Assembly: GCF_030068545.1 (NCBI RefSeq)
Contig: NZ_JASJOR010000033.1
Span: 42,075 to 106,074, forward strand
Direction of reading: 5' to 3'
From: Xanthocytophaga flava
Lineage (GTDB): Bacteria > Bacteroidota > Bacteroidia > Cytophagales > 172606-1
Length of the DNA stretch: 64,000 nucleotides
Shown here: piece after piece, positions 57,127 through 64,000 of the stretch
Position numbering within the stretch: position 1 is the stretch's first letter
Layout of the letters: each line of letters opens with the position of its first letter
The notes under the pieces: generated by a model
What the model was told of the DNA's origin: nothing
The model's input: only the letters and a program-made list of their open reading frames with translations
Database searches by the model: none
Program-made: the position numbers and the translations under genes

Positions 57127-58116
57127 TTATTGGCAGGTTATATTGTAAGTAGTGGTGAAAAGGGTGGTCTGACCATTTAATGTATATTTCCAAACCTTCT
57201 TTGTAGGATATCCCTGATCGTTATATTCATACTCATATACATTTGATAAATCTTCTTCGAGTGTGTTATCCGGAAAAGTGGAGTCATACCTAATATCCTT
57301 TGTGATGTTATGTATGTTTCCACCATACAAGCTAGCAGGATGCCCTTTAGGAGTAGGTGTTAAAATATTTTGTATATTTTTTTTAGTATCATATTCATAT
57401 ACACTATAAGAACGCAACTGATTATTGTAATGATGCTCTCTTCTTACTAATTCCCCGTCGGCATTGTAGTGATAGATATCCTTATTACCATCTCCCGAAG
57501 ACCTGGATATGACTAATCCCTGCTCATCTGTTTCAAAAGTATATTTATCAATTTTAACTGGAAATGAATCTGTTTCCCGATATTGAATAGATGAAGTTAA
57601 CTTTCCATTTGTATATTGGCTCAGAACTGAATCTCTATAGCTACTGGTACTACCATCCGTAAAAACATTCTTTCCTTTCCATACAAAACGTAGTATTTGA
57701 CCATCCGTATTATAGCTGTATTCGTTTGTATACTGACTGGAAGCTGATTCAAAGACAGTATTGAACCTGGAGAGTTTACCTTGTGCGTAGGTATAGGTAA
57801 TTACCTCAAGACTTTCGTTTTTGCCTTCCGTAACTGTTTTTTGCTCGGTTAGAAAGCCTTCCGAATTATATGTATATGTGGTAACTGCAATAGAACCGGC
57901 TGAATATGTACTATGTATCTTTATCAGCAAGCCCTGGCTGTTATACTCATATTTGCTGGTAGTTGTGTCTGTGGAACCATTCGGGTTTAGTGTGATAGAT
58001 TGGGTGTCATTAATCCGGCAGGTTTTATCAGCAATAGGAGTTGGATCAGTGTCCGGTTGACAGGAGGAAATCAGTAAAAGACTTGCAAATAGGTAGGGAA
58101 GCAATTGTTTTAACAT
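57127..58116 (-). CDS. Lipoprotein with YD-like Tyr/Asn repeats
   Basis: The 329-aa protein has a lipobox (LLISSCQP, Cys about residue 19). It contains a tandem series of ~25-40-residue units 'Y.YNSQGLL.K', 'YTYNSEGFLTE', 'YSYNTDGQILR', 'YHYNADGELVRR' and 'YEYNDQGYPTKK'. These YD-like strands form a beta-sheet-rich shell in related proteins. It is probably attached to the outer membrane and has no toxin tip. Such lipoproteins are common in Bacteroidota; the function is unknown. Confidence 0.8.
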   Translation of the reverse strand: MLKQLLPYLFASLLLISSCQPDTDPTPIADKTCRINDTQSITLNPNGSTDTTTSKYEYNSQGLLIKIHSTYSAGSIAVTTYTYNSEGFLTEQKTVTEGKNESLEVITYTYAQGKLSRFNTVFESASSQYTNEYSYNTDGQILRFVWKGKNVFTDGSTSSYRDSVLSQYTNGKLTSSIQYRETDSFPVKIDKYTFETDEQGLVISRSSGDGNKDIYHYNADGELVRREHHYNNQLRSYSVYEYDTKKNIQNILTPTPKGHPASLYGGNIHNITKDIRYDSTFPDNTLEEDLSNVYEYEYNDQGYPTKKVWKYTLNGQTTLFTTTYNITCQ

Positions 58117-58361
58117 AGTGATGTAAAAAGATAACAGATGATATGGTTAGCTAGTGGCGAATATAAGAGTAAAATCTGACAAAGAAATTCTACACTTATC
58201 GTCTTATTTAGTTAATTCAGGTCTATAGCATAGGTAATATGATACTGTAAAGAAAATAGGAAAGTAGGAATACTTTGTTCTTTGAAACTAATTTTAGAAA
58301 GTGTGTGGTTCTACTTTTCCTTCCATTCTCTTGCGTATTTTTGGACAAACTGCTACCAACA

Positions 58362-58574
58362 ATGAAAAAAGACCAAATTGACAGGGACATTAAAGCAGGT
58401 AAGTTGTCTAGTAAAGAGTTTCAACTGGATACGTTCAGAGCGGTCATTGTGCTAAGTTGGCTTTTTGTACTTACAGTGGCGGCTGTAGCTATTGTTGTAT
58501 GGGATTGGCTTCATTCTAAACAGACAGCTTATCAGACAATGTATTCACAAGCTTGGCTGGAAGCTTACTCATGA
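58362..58574 (+). CDS. Small membrane protein, possibly the 5' part of a frameshifted gene
   Basis: I place the start at ATG 58362 (MKKDQIDRDIKAGKLS); the longer frame from 58275 has an unlikely leader. The 70-aa product has one transmembrane segment ('FRAVIVLSWLFVLTVAAVAIVVW'). The frame stops at 58574 and overlaps an open frame in another register that continues with protein-like sequence. The two may be one gene broken by an indel, or two overlapping genes. Confidence 0.55.
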   Translation: MKKDQIDRDIKAGKLSSKEFQLDTFRAVIVLSWLFVLTVAAVAIVVWDWLHSKQTAYQTMYSQAWLEAYS

Positions 58575-58776
58575 GAATACCTATGTCCTGGTTGCCTATA
58601 CCAGTGTGTGGTCTCGCTTGCTGGAGCAACAGATTGTAGTATTGCTTGAAGATGAGCATATTCATGTGAATGTAAAGCATATTGGGACTTCACGAGGCAG
58701 GTTTCCGTATCTGTTTGGCTTAAATCAAAGACGAATCAATCAATTTATGGAAAAAATAAAGGAAAAGCATCTATGA
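58492..58776 (+). CDS. Small protein overlapping the preceding frame, unknown function
   Basis: This 94-codon frame overlaps 58362-58574 in a different register. The part after the overlap reads 'TYVLVAYTSVWSRLLEQQIVVLLEDEHIHVNVKHIG', a protein-like alternation. The first ~27 residues lie within the overlap and look less natural. A single frameshift near 58570 would join the transmembrane segment to this part. Confidence 0.45.
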   Translation: MLYGIGFILNRQLIRQCIHKLGWKLTHENTYVLVAYTSVWSRLLEQQIVVLLEDEHIHVNVKHIGTSRGRFPYLFGLNQRRINQFMEKIKEKHL

Positions 58777-58798
58777 TATAGTAACACGCATTGGAAAA

Positions 58799-59434
58799 AT
58801 GAAAAAAATATACATTTTGTTTGGGTTGCTCATGCTTGTGTCCTGTAAACCATTGGAGAGTCGGATTGTAGGAAGATATTGGCACTATGCAGACTTTGAA
58901 TTTCATACTAAAATTACGCTGCATCCAGACCATCGGTTTGTATTTGAGGGGCAGGAGGGATTACAATTTCTGAAAACTCAGGGAAGCTGGGAAGTAAAAG
59001 GGCGTCAATTGATTTTAAACTCTGATCCGGAGTTGTTTCTTTCCAGAGAATCTACAGTAGTAGAACAGGGTAACAGTGCAACCAAAACTTTTTCTGTGAG
59101 AGTTCTTGACCAGGATGCGGCTGCACTGCCGGGAGCCTCTATTCAGATGACTCATCAGGGACAGATAACAGGCAGGGCTGGCGACACTAGTGGAGAAGGT
59201 CTTTTTCCATTGGCTGATTATGATAGTTTACAGGTCAGTTTTATAGGGTATAAAGAGCTGACGGTGAAACTTCCCGATACGACGATTAACTCCATTACCG
59301 TACAATTAGCACTGGATGATCTGCAAGGGTCAGTCAAGTTTAAGAATGAAAAGTGGCAGGTGAAATCTGGGAGCTTATTTGATCCCAGATTCAAAAGCAG
59401 AAAGTGGAAGAATAGGTATAAGAAAGTAAACTAA
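58799..59434 (+). CDS. Lipoprotein with carboxypeptidase-regulatory-like domain
   Basis: This 211-aa protein has a lipobox (LMLVSCKP, Cys about residue 16). The first ~75 residues form a lipocalin-like start ('IVGRYWHYADFEFHTKITLHPDHRFVFEG'). A carboxypeptidase-D-type regulatory beta-sandwich follows at about 98-170 ('FSVRVLDQDAAALPGASIQMT' ... 'LPLADYDSLQVSFIGYKE'-like pattern). The C-terminus is basic. Probably an outer-membrane lipoprotein, role unknown. It lies 22 nt after the small overlapping frames. Confidence 0.7.
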   Translation: MKKIYILFGLLMLVSCKPLESRIVGRYWHYADFEFHTKITLHPDHRFVFEGQEGLQFLKTQGSWEVKGRQLILNSDPELFLSRESTVVEQGNSATKTFSVRVLDQDAAALPGASIQMTHQGQITGRAGDTSGEGLFPLADYDSLQVSFIGYKELTVKLPDTTINSITVQLALDDLQGSVKFKNEKWQVKSGSLFDPRFKSRKWKNRYKKVN

Positions 59435-59810
59435 TGGTATTTGGACTCGAATATTCCACGCAAGTCAGGCTTTAGCTTATCCTGATCAACACCTTGAACC
59501 AATACAGGGTCCAAAATACCATCTAAAGAAATACTATGTACTTTTCTCTCAGAGACCAAGCGTAACTCTTTTTGTCACAGGATTCTTTCAGAAGGACAGA
59601 AAGGAAGAAGAGTGTTGGAAGGATAAGAAAGAGAGTTATTCTTTTTGTGGGGCCTTTATTTGCAAAATCCTTTTCCAGAAAAGATATGCGACTTTATAAG
59701 CACAGCCCTAGTTACAGGCCAGACTACCTATTCTTTGATTTTAACCATTAATGCTTTGACTTTGACTATTCTGTCTCACTACGAAAGAATACTTTTGTAA
59801 TCAAAAACAA
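59435..59810. other. Intergenic region with half of the MITE-like repeat
   Basis: No gene is seen. Positions 59573-59599 match the inverted end of the MITE-like element ('GATTCTTTCAGAAGGACAG'). Confidence 0.45.
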
Positions 59811-60023
59811 TTATAGGTTAACTCGGTGTCTCCCGACTCTACCTTAACGGATTTATTTCTGGAATGCAAGTCGGAGGAATCTATGAGAGTCATTTCTGCC
59901 ATCAGTGCTTGTAATCGGTTGAGTATTTCTGCTGCTATTGACTGTGTGATTGCTTTGCCTGTAAGCGATGAAGCAAACCAGGTAGGCGGGCAAACTATTG
60001 GAGCCATTAGGGAAATGGTATAA
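59811..60023 (+). pseudogene. C-terminal relic of an SDR-family oxidoreductase
   Basis: The frame from about 59816 reads 'VNSVSPDSTLTDLFLECKSEE' ... 'RVISAISACNRLS' ... 'VSDEANQVGGQTIGAIREMV' and then stops. This follows the end of FabG-like short-chain dehydrogenases ('TVNSVSPG.T.T.LF', 'R.I.AMSP..RLG', 'LVSDEA..V.GQTI.A.GGMV'). The nucleotide-binding and catalytic parts are absent and an in-frame stop precedes it, so the gene is dead. Its position 26 nt before an AraC regulator suggests a former SDR/regulator pair. Confidence 0.75.
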
Positions 60024-60049
60024 CTTTATAACCTTGACAGATAGTTAGT

Positions 60050-60955
60050 ATGGAAAAAGTGGAATCGCTGGAAGCCTTCTATCGGCAAAAGTTAGGGTTC
60101 TGGCCAAGCGAAAATGTACATAGCATCGGACATTTTAATGTCTTTGGGATGGAAGATTATTCAGGGCCCAAACCTCCTTATCCGATGCCATACAGTCGGA
60201 AGGATTTTTTTAAAATAGCCCTTATTTATGGACCCAATACAGTAGACTATGTGGATCAGACTTTTCATGTGCAACACAACATGTTGATGTTTGCCAATCC
60301 CTTGGTTCCCTACCGATGGACACCTGCTGATGAAAAGCCCAGGGGGGTATTTTGCCTGTTTACAGATACGTTCTTTAAAGGACATGGAAGCCTGAAGGAG
60401 TATCCTTTGTATCAGCCGGGTGGTACACCTATTTTAGACCTTACCAATGAAGAAGCTGCTACTGTCAGAGCTATTTTTGATAAGATGTTTGAAGAGATAC
60501 GTTCAGATTTTAGCTTTAAATACGATGTGTTACGCACATTAACACTTGAACTTATCTTCACTGCCTTAAAACTGAGGCCTGCCCTGTCGGAGGTAGTTAA
60601 AACTGGCCAGTCCAATGCCTCCGAAAGGATAGCTACTCTCTTTCTGGAATTGCTGGAAAGGCAGTTTCCGATTGAAAGTCCTCTACAGCAGATACATCTT
60701 AAGTTTCCGGGAGAATTTGCGGAACAGTTGCATGTACATAGTAATCACTTAAACAAAGCACTCAAGGAGATTACCGGAAAAACCACCAGCCAGCTTATTT
60801 CTGAACGGATTGCGACAGAGGCAAGGGCGTTATTAAAGCATACAAACTGGAATATTGCAGAAATTTCCTGGTGTCTGGGATTTGAAGATCCGTCTAACTT
60901 TATCAAATTTTTTAAGAAAAATACTACGACTACTCCTAAGCATTTTCGGGAATAG
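60050..60955 (+). CDS. AraC-family transcriptional regulator
   Basis: The 301-aa protein has an N-terminal cupin-like sensor (about residues 20-165, 'QTFHVQHNMLMFANPLVPYRW') and a C-terminal AraC/XylS DNA-binding domain (about 205-300, 'LHVHSNHLNKALKEITGKTTSQLISERIATEARALL', 'ISWCLGFEDPSNFIKFFKKNT'). Relatives in Bacteroidota often sit next to SDR or other oxidoreductase genes that they control. Here the adjacent SDR is a relic, so its target may now be lost. The inducer is unknown. Confidence 0.9.
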   Translation: MEKVESLEAFYRQKLGFWPSENVHSIGHFNVFGMEDYSGPKPPYPMPYSRKDFFKIALIYGPNTVDYVDQTFHVQHNMLMFANPLVPYRWTPADEKPRGVFCLFTDTFFKGHGSLKEYPLYQPGGTPILDLTNEEAATVRAIFDKMFEEIRSDFSFKYDVLRTLTLELIFTALKLRPALSEVVKTGQSNASERIATLFLELLERQFPIESPLQQIHLKFPGEFAEQLHVHSNHLNKALKEITGKTTSQLISERIATEARALLKHTNWNIAEISWCLGFEDPSNFIKFFKKNTTTTPKHFRE

Positions 60956-61061
60956 ATATACATTCGGAAATTACTCTTTTTGCTTGCGTGTATTCAGAGC
61001 TGGTTTAAAGTTCCTTTCTTCACTCTTCCTGTAGCCTCTTCATTTTTTGCTTGCTTGTAAC

Positions 61062-61272
61062 CAAAGTTGGTCTATAGTCCAGAACATTTCTCTCCCTACC
61101 ACCTGTTACTTTTTTTGCTTGCCCAAAAATAGGGGTACCAAATGAGAATTTGGTGAGCCAGCCTGTGTGTTTGCAAAAAAAGGGCACTTTTTGCCGAACC
61201 TCCCCCCGCACAAAGCCATGGGCTTTCCTCGCGGCAAAAAGAAGGCCAGCGCACAGCTACAACCTTTCGCGT
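61062..61272 (+). repeat. Dispersed ~215-bp intergenic repeat, copy B
   Basis: Closely similar to copy A at 51745-51960 in the same orientation, with a few substitutions. It lies after the AraC gene and has no coding capacity. Confidence 0.85.
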
Positions 61273-61431
61273 TTAAAGGCAACCTTGCTCTCTTTGTAAG
61301 TCCTTGATTTCTGTCGTTGGTGTTATAATCAACCTGGAGAAGAAAGAAAAAACACTCTTCCTGTTCTTCCGAAAAGCTCGGCTTTCCTCCTTGTCCTTCT
61401 GAAAGAATCTCTTCTTGAAATGATTACCCTC

Positions 61432-61544
61432 TGTCCTTCTCGAAGAATCTTTTGACAAATAGAGTGATCTCTGGTTTCTAGGCGAAGATTACCTCCAAAA
61501 GTAAAGGCCGCTGGTCTTGTTACAAGATTCTTTCTGAAGGACAG
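61432..61544. repeat. MITE-like inverted-repeat element, copy 2
   Basis: About 113 bp with ends CTGTCCTTCTCGAAGAATCT and AGATTCTTTCTGAAGGACAG in inverted orientation, and the same internal landmarks as copy 1 (42499-42612). An extra half-end lies just to the left at 61391-61418. Confidence 0.7.
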
Positions 61545-61654
61545 GAAGGGATGAACCTTCTAAGAAGACAAAGGTGTGCTGATTGGCAACGTGTCACGCA
61601 TTGGTGTGAATCGACCTGCTTGGGGCAAACCCTATATGTGAATTTCCGACCTGT

Positions 61655-61680
61655 AGGGGCAGGGCTTGCCCTGCCCAGAT
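61655..61680. repeat. GC-rich perfect hairpin
   Basis: Arms GGGCAGGGC and GCCCTGCCC with a 2-nt loop, GC-rich in an AT-rich setting. It lies in a repeat-filled stretch with no gene and may be a repeat unit rather than a terminator. Confidence 0.6.
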
Positions 61681-61726
61681 TCCCCGCCGAATGATTGGGA
61701 TTTATCCGAACCGACGCCTGGCTCTC

Positions 61727-61787
61727 TTTGTCCCAACGCAACGGACGTTGCTTTCAAATTGGGTCCGAACGGACGTTCGAACCAGCG
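61727..61787 (+). repeat. Left copy of a 61-bp inverted repeat
   Basis: Reverse complement of 63758-63818. It contains two near-palindromes, CAACGGACGTTG and GAACGGACGTTC. Weaker similarity continues to about 61858. The pair flanks the MDR/SnoaL-like genes. Confidence 0.8.
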
Positions 61788-62082
61788 CTTTTATTTTCGA
61801 ACCAGTTCCATTTTCCCTGAAAACCTCATTTCCAGAAAAGCTATAAGACAGGATAAGGACAAGAGGTCGTTTAGGGACGGATTTAGCTAGTAACTGACCT
61901 GTTTTTTGTTGAACAAGGCTGGTGTTTAAACAGCCTGTATGTCATTGGATAGAGCCTCTTCACCGAACTTTTACTTTACTACAAATGGGGTGTTTGATAT
62001 ATACCATTTTTGGTTTGATTCAACCCATTCCAGGTCATGACGCGCCTGTACCTTTGTAGGGTAAACATTAACTGGTAAACAC

Positions 62083-63036
62083 ATGAAAAGTTACATTTTG
62101 AAATCAAATGGTGGAATTGAAAACCTGGTTGAAAGTTCGGATAGCATTCCTGACTTACAGCCTGACGAAGTGCTTATCAAAACGAAAGCGATTGGATTAA
62201 ATCCCATTGATAGTGCAGTGAGGCAGTATCCTCACATGCTGGAGATGATTACCCAGCCCAATATTCCCGATAAAGTAATATTGGGCTGGGACGTGACCGG
62301 GGTAATCGAGAAAGTGGGATCACAGGTTACAGCCTTTCGGGAAGGGGATGCCGTATATGGCTTGCTCAATATGCCCGGTCTGGGACGTACCAATGCAACC
62401 TATGTGGCTGCCTCCTCAACGCATATTGCCTTAAAACCAGCCGAACTCACCTTTGCTCAGGCGGCAGCTGTACCGATGGCTGCGCTTACAGCGTATCAGG
62501 CAGTGCTACAGGCACAGATTACACCAGGAGAGCGAGTTTTAGTGCATGGCGCTTCCGGTGGGGTGGGGCATTTTGCTGTCCAGATAGCCAAACAACTGGG
62601 AGCCTGTGTGATAGGAACCAGTTCTGCAAAAAATAAAGCATTTGTTGAAAGCCTGGGTGTAGATGAATGGATTGACTACCAGGCCAGACCTTTTGAAGAG
62701 GTAGTTGCCAAAGTAGATGTCGTGATAGATACTGTCAATTCGGTTGAGCACATATGCAGGTCTATCAGCGTGCTTACTACAGGAGGGCGTCTGGTTTACC
62801 TGCAACCGCATTTTGAAAGCCAACTGGAGGATGCACTGGCAAAAGCCAGCGTACGTGGATACGGGATCTTTGTCAATTCTTCCGGTGAGAACCTGACTAA
62901 AATTTCCGAACTGATTGAAAAGGGCTTTGTCAGGCCTCATGTATCTCAGGAATTTTCATTCAGCCAATTGCCGCAGGCGCATCTTGCTCTGGAAGCTGGA
63001 CAGACACCTGGGAAAATTGTTGTCAGAGTTGATTAA
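62083..63036 (+). CDS. Quinone-oxidoreductase-like MDR (zinc-independent alcohol dehydrogenase family)
   Basis: This 317-aa enzyme has an N-terminal GroES-like domain (residues 1-120, 'AIGLNPIDSAVRQYP', 'ILGWDVTGVIEKVG') and a Rossmann domain (about 125-265) with 'VLVHGASGGVGHFAVQIAKQLGACVIGTSSA', the NADP-binding glycine motif. No catalytic zinc cysteines are seen, so it is of the QOR/NADPH-dependent reductase type. It lies 48 nt upstream of the SnoaL-like gene and is probably cotranscribed. Substrate not known. Both genes are enclosed by the 61-bp inverted repeats. Confidence 0.92.
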   Translation: MKSYILKSNGGIENLVESSDSIPDLQPDEVLIKTKAIGLNPIDSAVRQYPHMLEMITQPNIPDKVILGWDVTGVIEKVGSQVTAFREGDAVYGLLNMPGLGRTNATYVAASSTHIALKPAELTFAQAAAVPMAALTAYQAVLQAQITPGERVLVHGASGGVGHFAVQIAKQLGACVIGTSSAKNKAFVESLGVDEWIDYQARPFEEVVAKVDVVIDTVNSVEHICRSISVLTTGGRLVYLQPHFESQLEDALAKASVRGYGIFVNSSGENLTKISELIEKGFVRPHVSQEFSFSQLPQAHLALEAGQTPGKIVVRVD

Positions 63037-63084
63037 TCATCCCATATACTTATCAACTATATATAATTAAACACTAAAATTACT

Positions 63085-63534
63085 ATGAAAGACTATCAAA
63101 CAGAAGGCCTGGTACGAGGTATTAGTCCTGAAGAACGCAATACCATCCATTCCTTTTATAATCTATTTGCAACAAGAGATTTTACGCTGCTGGATCAGAT
63201 TCTGGCTACTGACTGGGAAGATATTCCATTAGCTCCCGGACAGCAGGCAGGGGCAGCAGGATTCAAAGATCTGGTCCTGCATTTTACAGCTATGTTTCCT
63301 GATATCATGATTACCATTCTGGATATTGTGGGTGCAGAAGGGAAAGTGGGAGTAAGAGCCCAACTGTCATTTACCCATACGCATGAATTTATGGGCATGC
63401 AGGCATCTAACAAAAAGGTTGTCATTGCGCTGCATGAATTTCATTATCTGGAAAAAGGAAAGATTGTAAAAACATGGCATCTGGAAGACTGGATGAGCAT
63501 GTTATTTCAAACAGGCTCATGGCCTGTCCAGTAG
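63085..63534 (+). CDS. SnoaL-like/ester cyclase family protein
   Basis: The 149-aa protein has an NTF2-like fold typical of SnoaL-type polyketide cyclases and ester cyclases: 'IHSFYNLFATRDFTLLDQILATDWEDIPLAPGQQAG', 'HFTAMFPDIMITILDIVGAEGKVGVRAQLSFTHTHEFMG' and a C-terminal 'EKGKIVKTWHLEDWMSM'. Members bind small hydrophobic ligands, and many are not true cyclases. It follows the MDR gene by 48 nt. The reaction is unknown. Confidence 0.85.
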   Translation: MKDYQTEGLVRGISPEERNTIHSFYNLFATRDFTLLDQILATDWEDIPLAPGQQAGAAGFKDLVLHFTAMFPDIMITILDIVGAEGKVGVRAQLSFTHTHEFMGMQASNKKVVIALHEFHYLEKGKIVKTWHLEDWMSMLFQTGSWPVQ

Positions 63535-63757
63535 CTTATACGATATACAACGATCTGAAAAGTAAAGTAGCCCTGATAATCAGGGCTACCAAAGGCATAG
63601 GCTTCAAAGGCAGATTTGAATTAGGTTCTTGAAGAACTAAAGATACATGTGCTGCGATTTTGCCCATTTTGAGGAGGGTAGCTAGTGGTCTTATCGTGTC
63701 CCATAACCTTTCCAGAAATGGAGGTTTAAAGAGAGAGCACTGGTTCGAATAGAAAGA

Positions 63758-63818
63758 CGCTGGTTCGAACGTCCGTTCGGACCCAATTTGAAAGCAACGT
63801 CCGTTGCGTTGGGACAAA
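63758..63818 (-). repeat. Right copy of a 61-bp inverted repeat
   Basis: Exact reverse complement of 61727-61787 over the core. Similarity continues leftward to about 63709 ('TTCCAGAAATGGAGG' side). Positions 63535-63757 hold nothing else recognisable. Confidence 0.8.
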
Positions 63819-63931
63819 TTGAGCCAAGTCCAGGTTTGTGATACTACTCAAACAGGGCTTTACCCACCAATGCGTATGCGCCCGACCAAGTACATATTGA
63901 AATGCGGTAAAATAGGTTTTAGCTTTGAAAC

Positions 63932-64000
63932 ATGAATAGTTTAGAAGCCAAACGAGAAAAAATGCTGTCGCTGGTAGAAGCCTGGCGAAGTAGTGGTCAA
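63932..64000 (+). CDS. Start of IS66-type accessory gene (truncated by window end)
   Basis: The first 23 codons read MNSLEAKREKMLSLVEAWRS followed by SGQ, which resembles the start of IS66-family TnpA-like accessory proteins ('KR..M..LVE.W..SGQS...FC'). The gene runs past the window, so the transposon cannot be confirmed here. Only the opening residues support the call. Confidence 0.55.
   Translation, partial: MNSLEAKREKMLSLVEAWRSSGQ

Noticed and set aside
61520..61890. Small frames in the repeat-filled stretch before the MDR gene
   Set aside because: They cross the GC hairpin and the inverted repeat and have no protein character.
1..64000. CRISPR arrays, tRNA and rRNA genes
   Set aside because: No regularly spaced repeats, cloverleaf sequences or rRNA segments were recognised by eye; a dedicated tRNA or CRISPR search could still find a small one.

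Overview
The window looks like a chromosome segment of a Bacteroidota bacterium, most likely order Cytophagales. The signs are a type IX secretion (T9SS) C-terminal sorting domain, SprB-type repeats, many Sec-exported surface proteins and lipoproteins, a GH92 mannosidase, a NUDIX-winged-helix regulator, and a TAnnTTTG-type -7 promoter element. Species cannot be fixed from the sequence alone.

Region 1 (2-28.0 kb, all on the minus strand) is the most unusual part. Four large exported proteins form an apparent operon reading leftward from 27971: a 1524-aa repeat-rich exported protein, a fibronectin-III protein, a SprB-repeat protein with a T9SS sorting tail, and an 1813-aa multidomain protein. 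The last carries an internal HELGH zincin motif and ends in a DNA/RNA non-specific endonuclease (NS_2-like) toxin domain. Its immunity gene starts 1 nt after the toxin stop. Downstream lies an array of toxin/immunity cassettes without the delivery part: a nuclease toxin with a beta-propeller immunity candidate (11.7-9.2 kb), a second copy of the NS_2 toxin with its own immunity gene (9.1-7.2 kb), another toxin/propeller pair (7.05-4.6 kb), and a solitary immunity gene next to a relic of the big protein (4.5-3.6 kb). Each orphan toxin frame begins at the same 'EGGKLPDSKPKPGS' junction found inside the big protein (residue about 1407) and has no credible ATG. Long direct repeats (about 770 bp and about 1.1 kb) join the cassettes. 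I read this as an expressed polymorphic toxin with silent replacement tips. An exported PKD lipoprotein and an outer-membrane barrel follow at the far left.

Region 2 (28.7-42 kb) is mixed housekeeping and regulation. It holds a small lipoprotein, a single-domain response regulator, and an NrtR/AraR-like NUDIX regulator divergent from a ThuA/sugar dehydrogenase/cytochrome c fusion, with a perfect 17-bp inverted repeat between them. An MFS exporter, an Lrp regulator, a beta-lactamase-like hydrolase, a tyrosine recombinase, a double aspartyl-protease-like protein and an XRE membrane protein follow.

Region 3 (42.7-53.6 kb, minus strand) is a mannose/mannoside utilisation operon: sugar-porter MFS, ROK sugar kinase, class I mannose-6-phosphate isomerase fused to an N-terminal domain, GH92 mannosidase, and a six-hairpin-glycosidase-like lipoprotein. 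It ends in a clear hairpin terminator. A XylR-type AraC regulator lies upstream.

Region 4 (53.8-64 kb) holds small exported or membrane proteins of unknown role, an OmpH/Skp-like protein, an AraC regulator with an SDR gene relic in front, a quinone-oxidoreductase-like MDR with a SnoaL-like protein, and several dispersed non-coding repeats. The first codons of an IS66-type accessory gene run off the right end.
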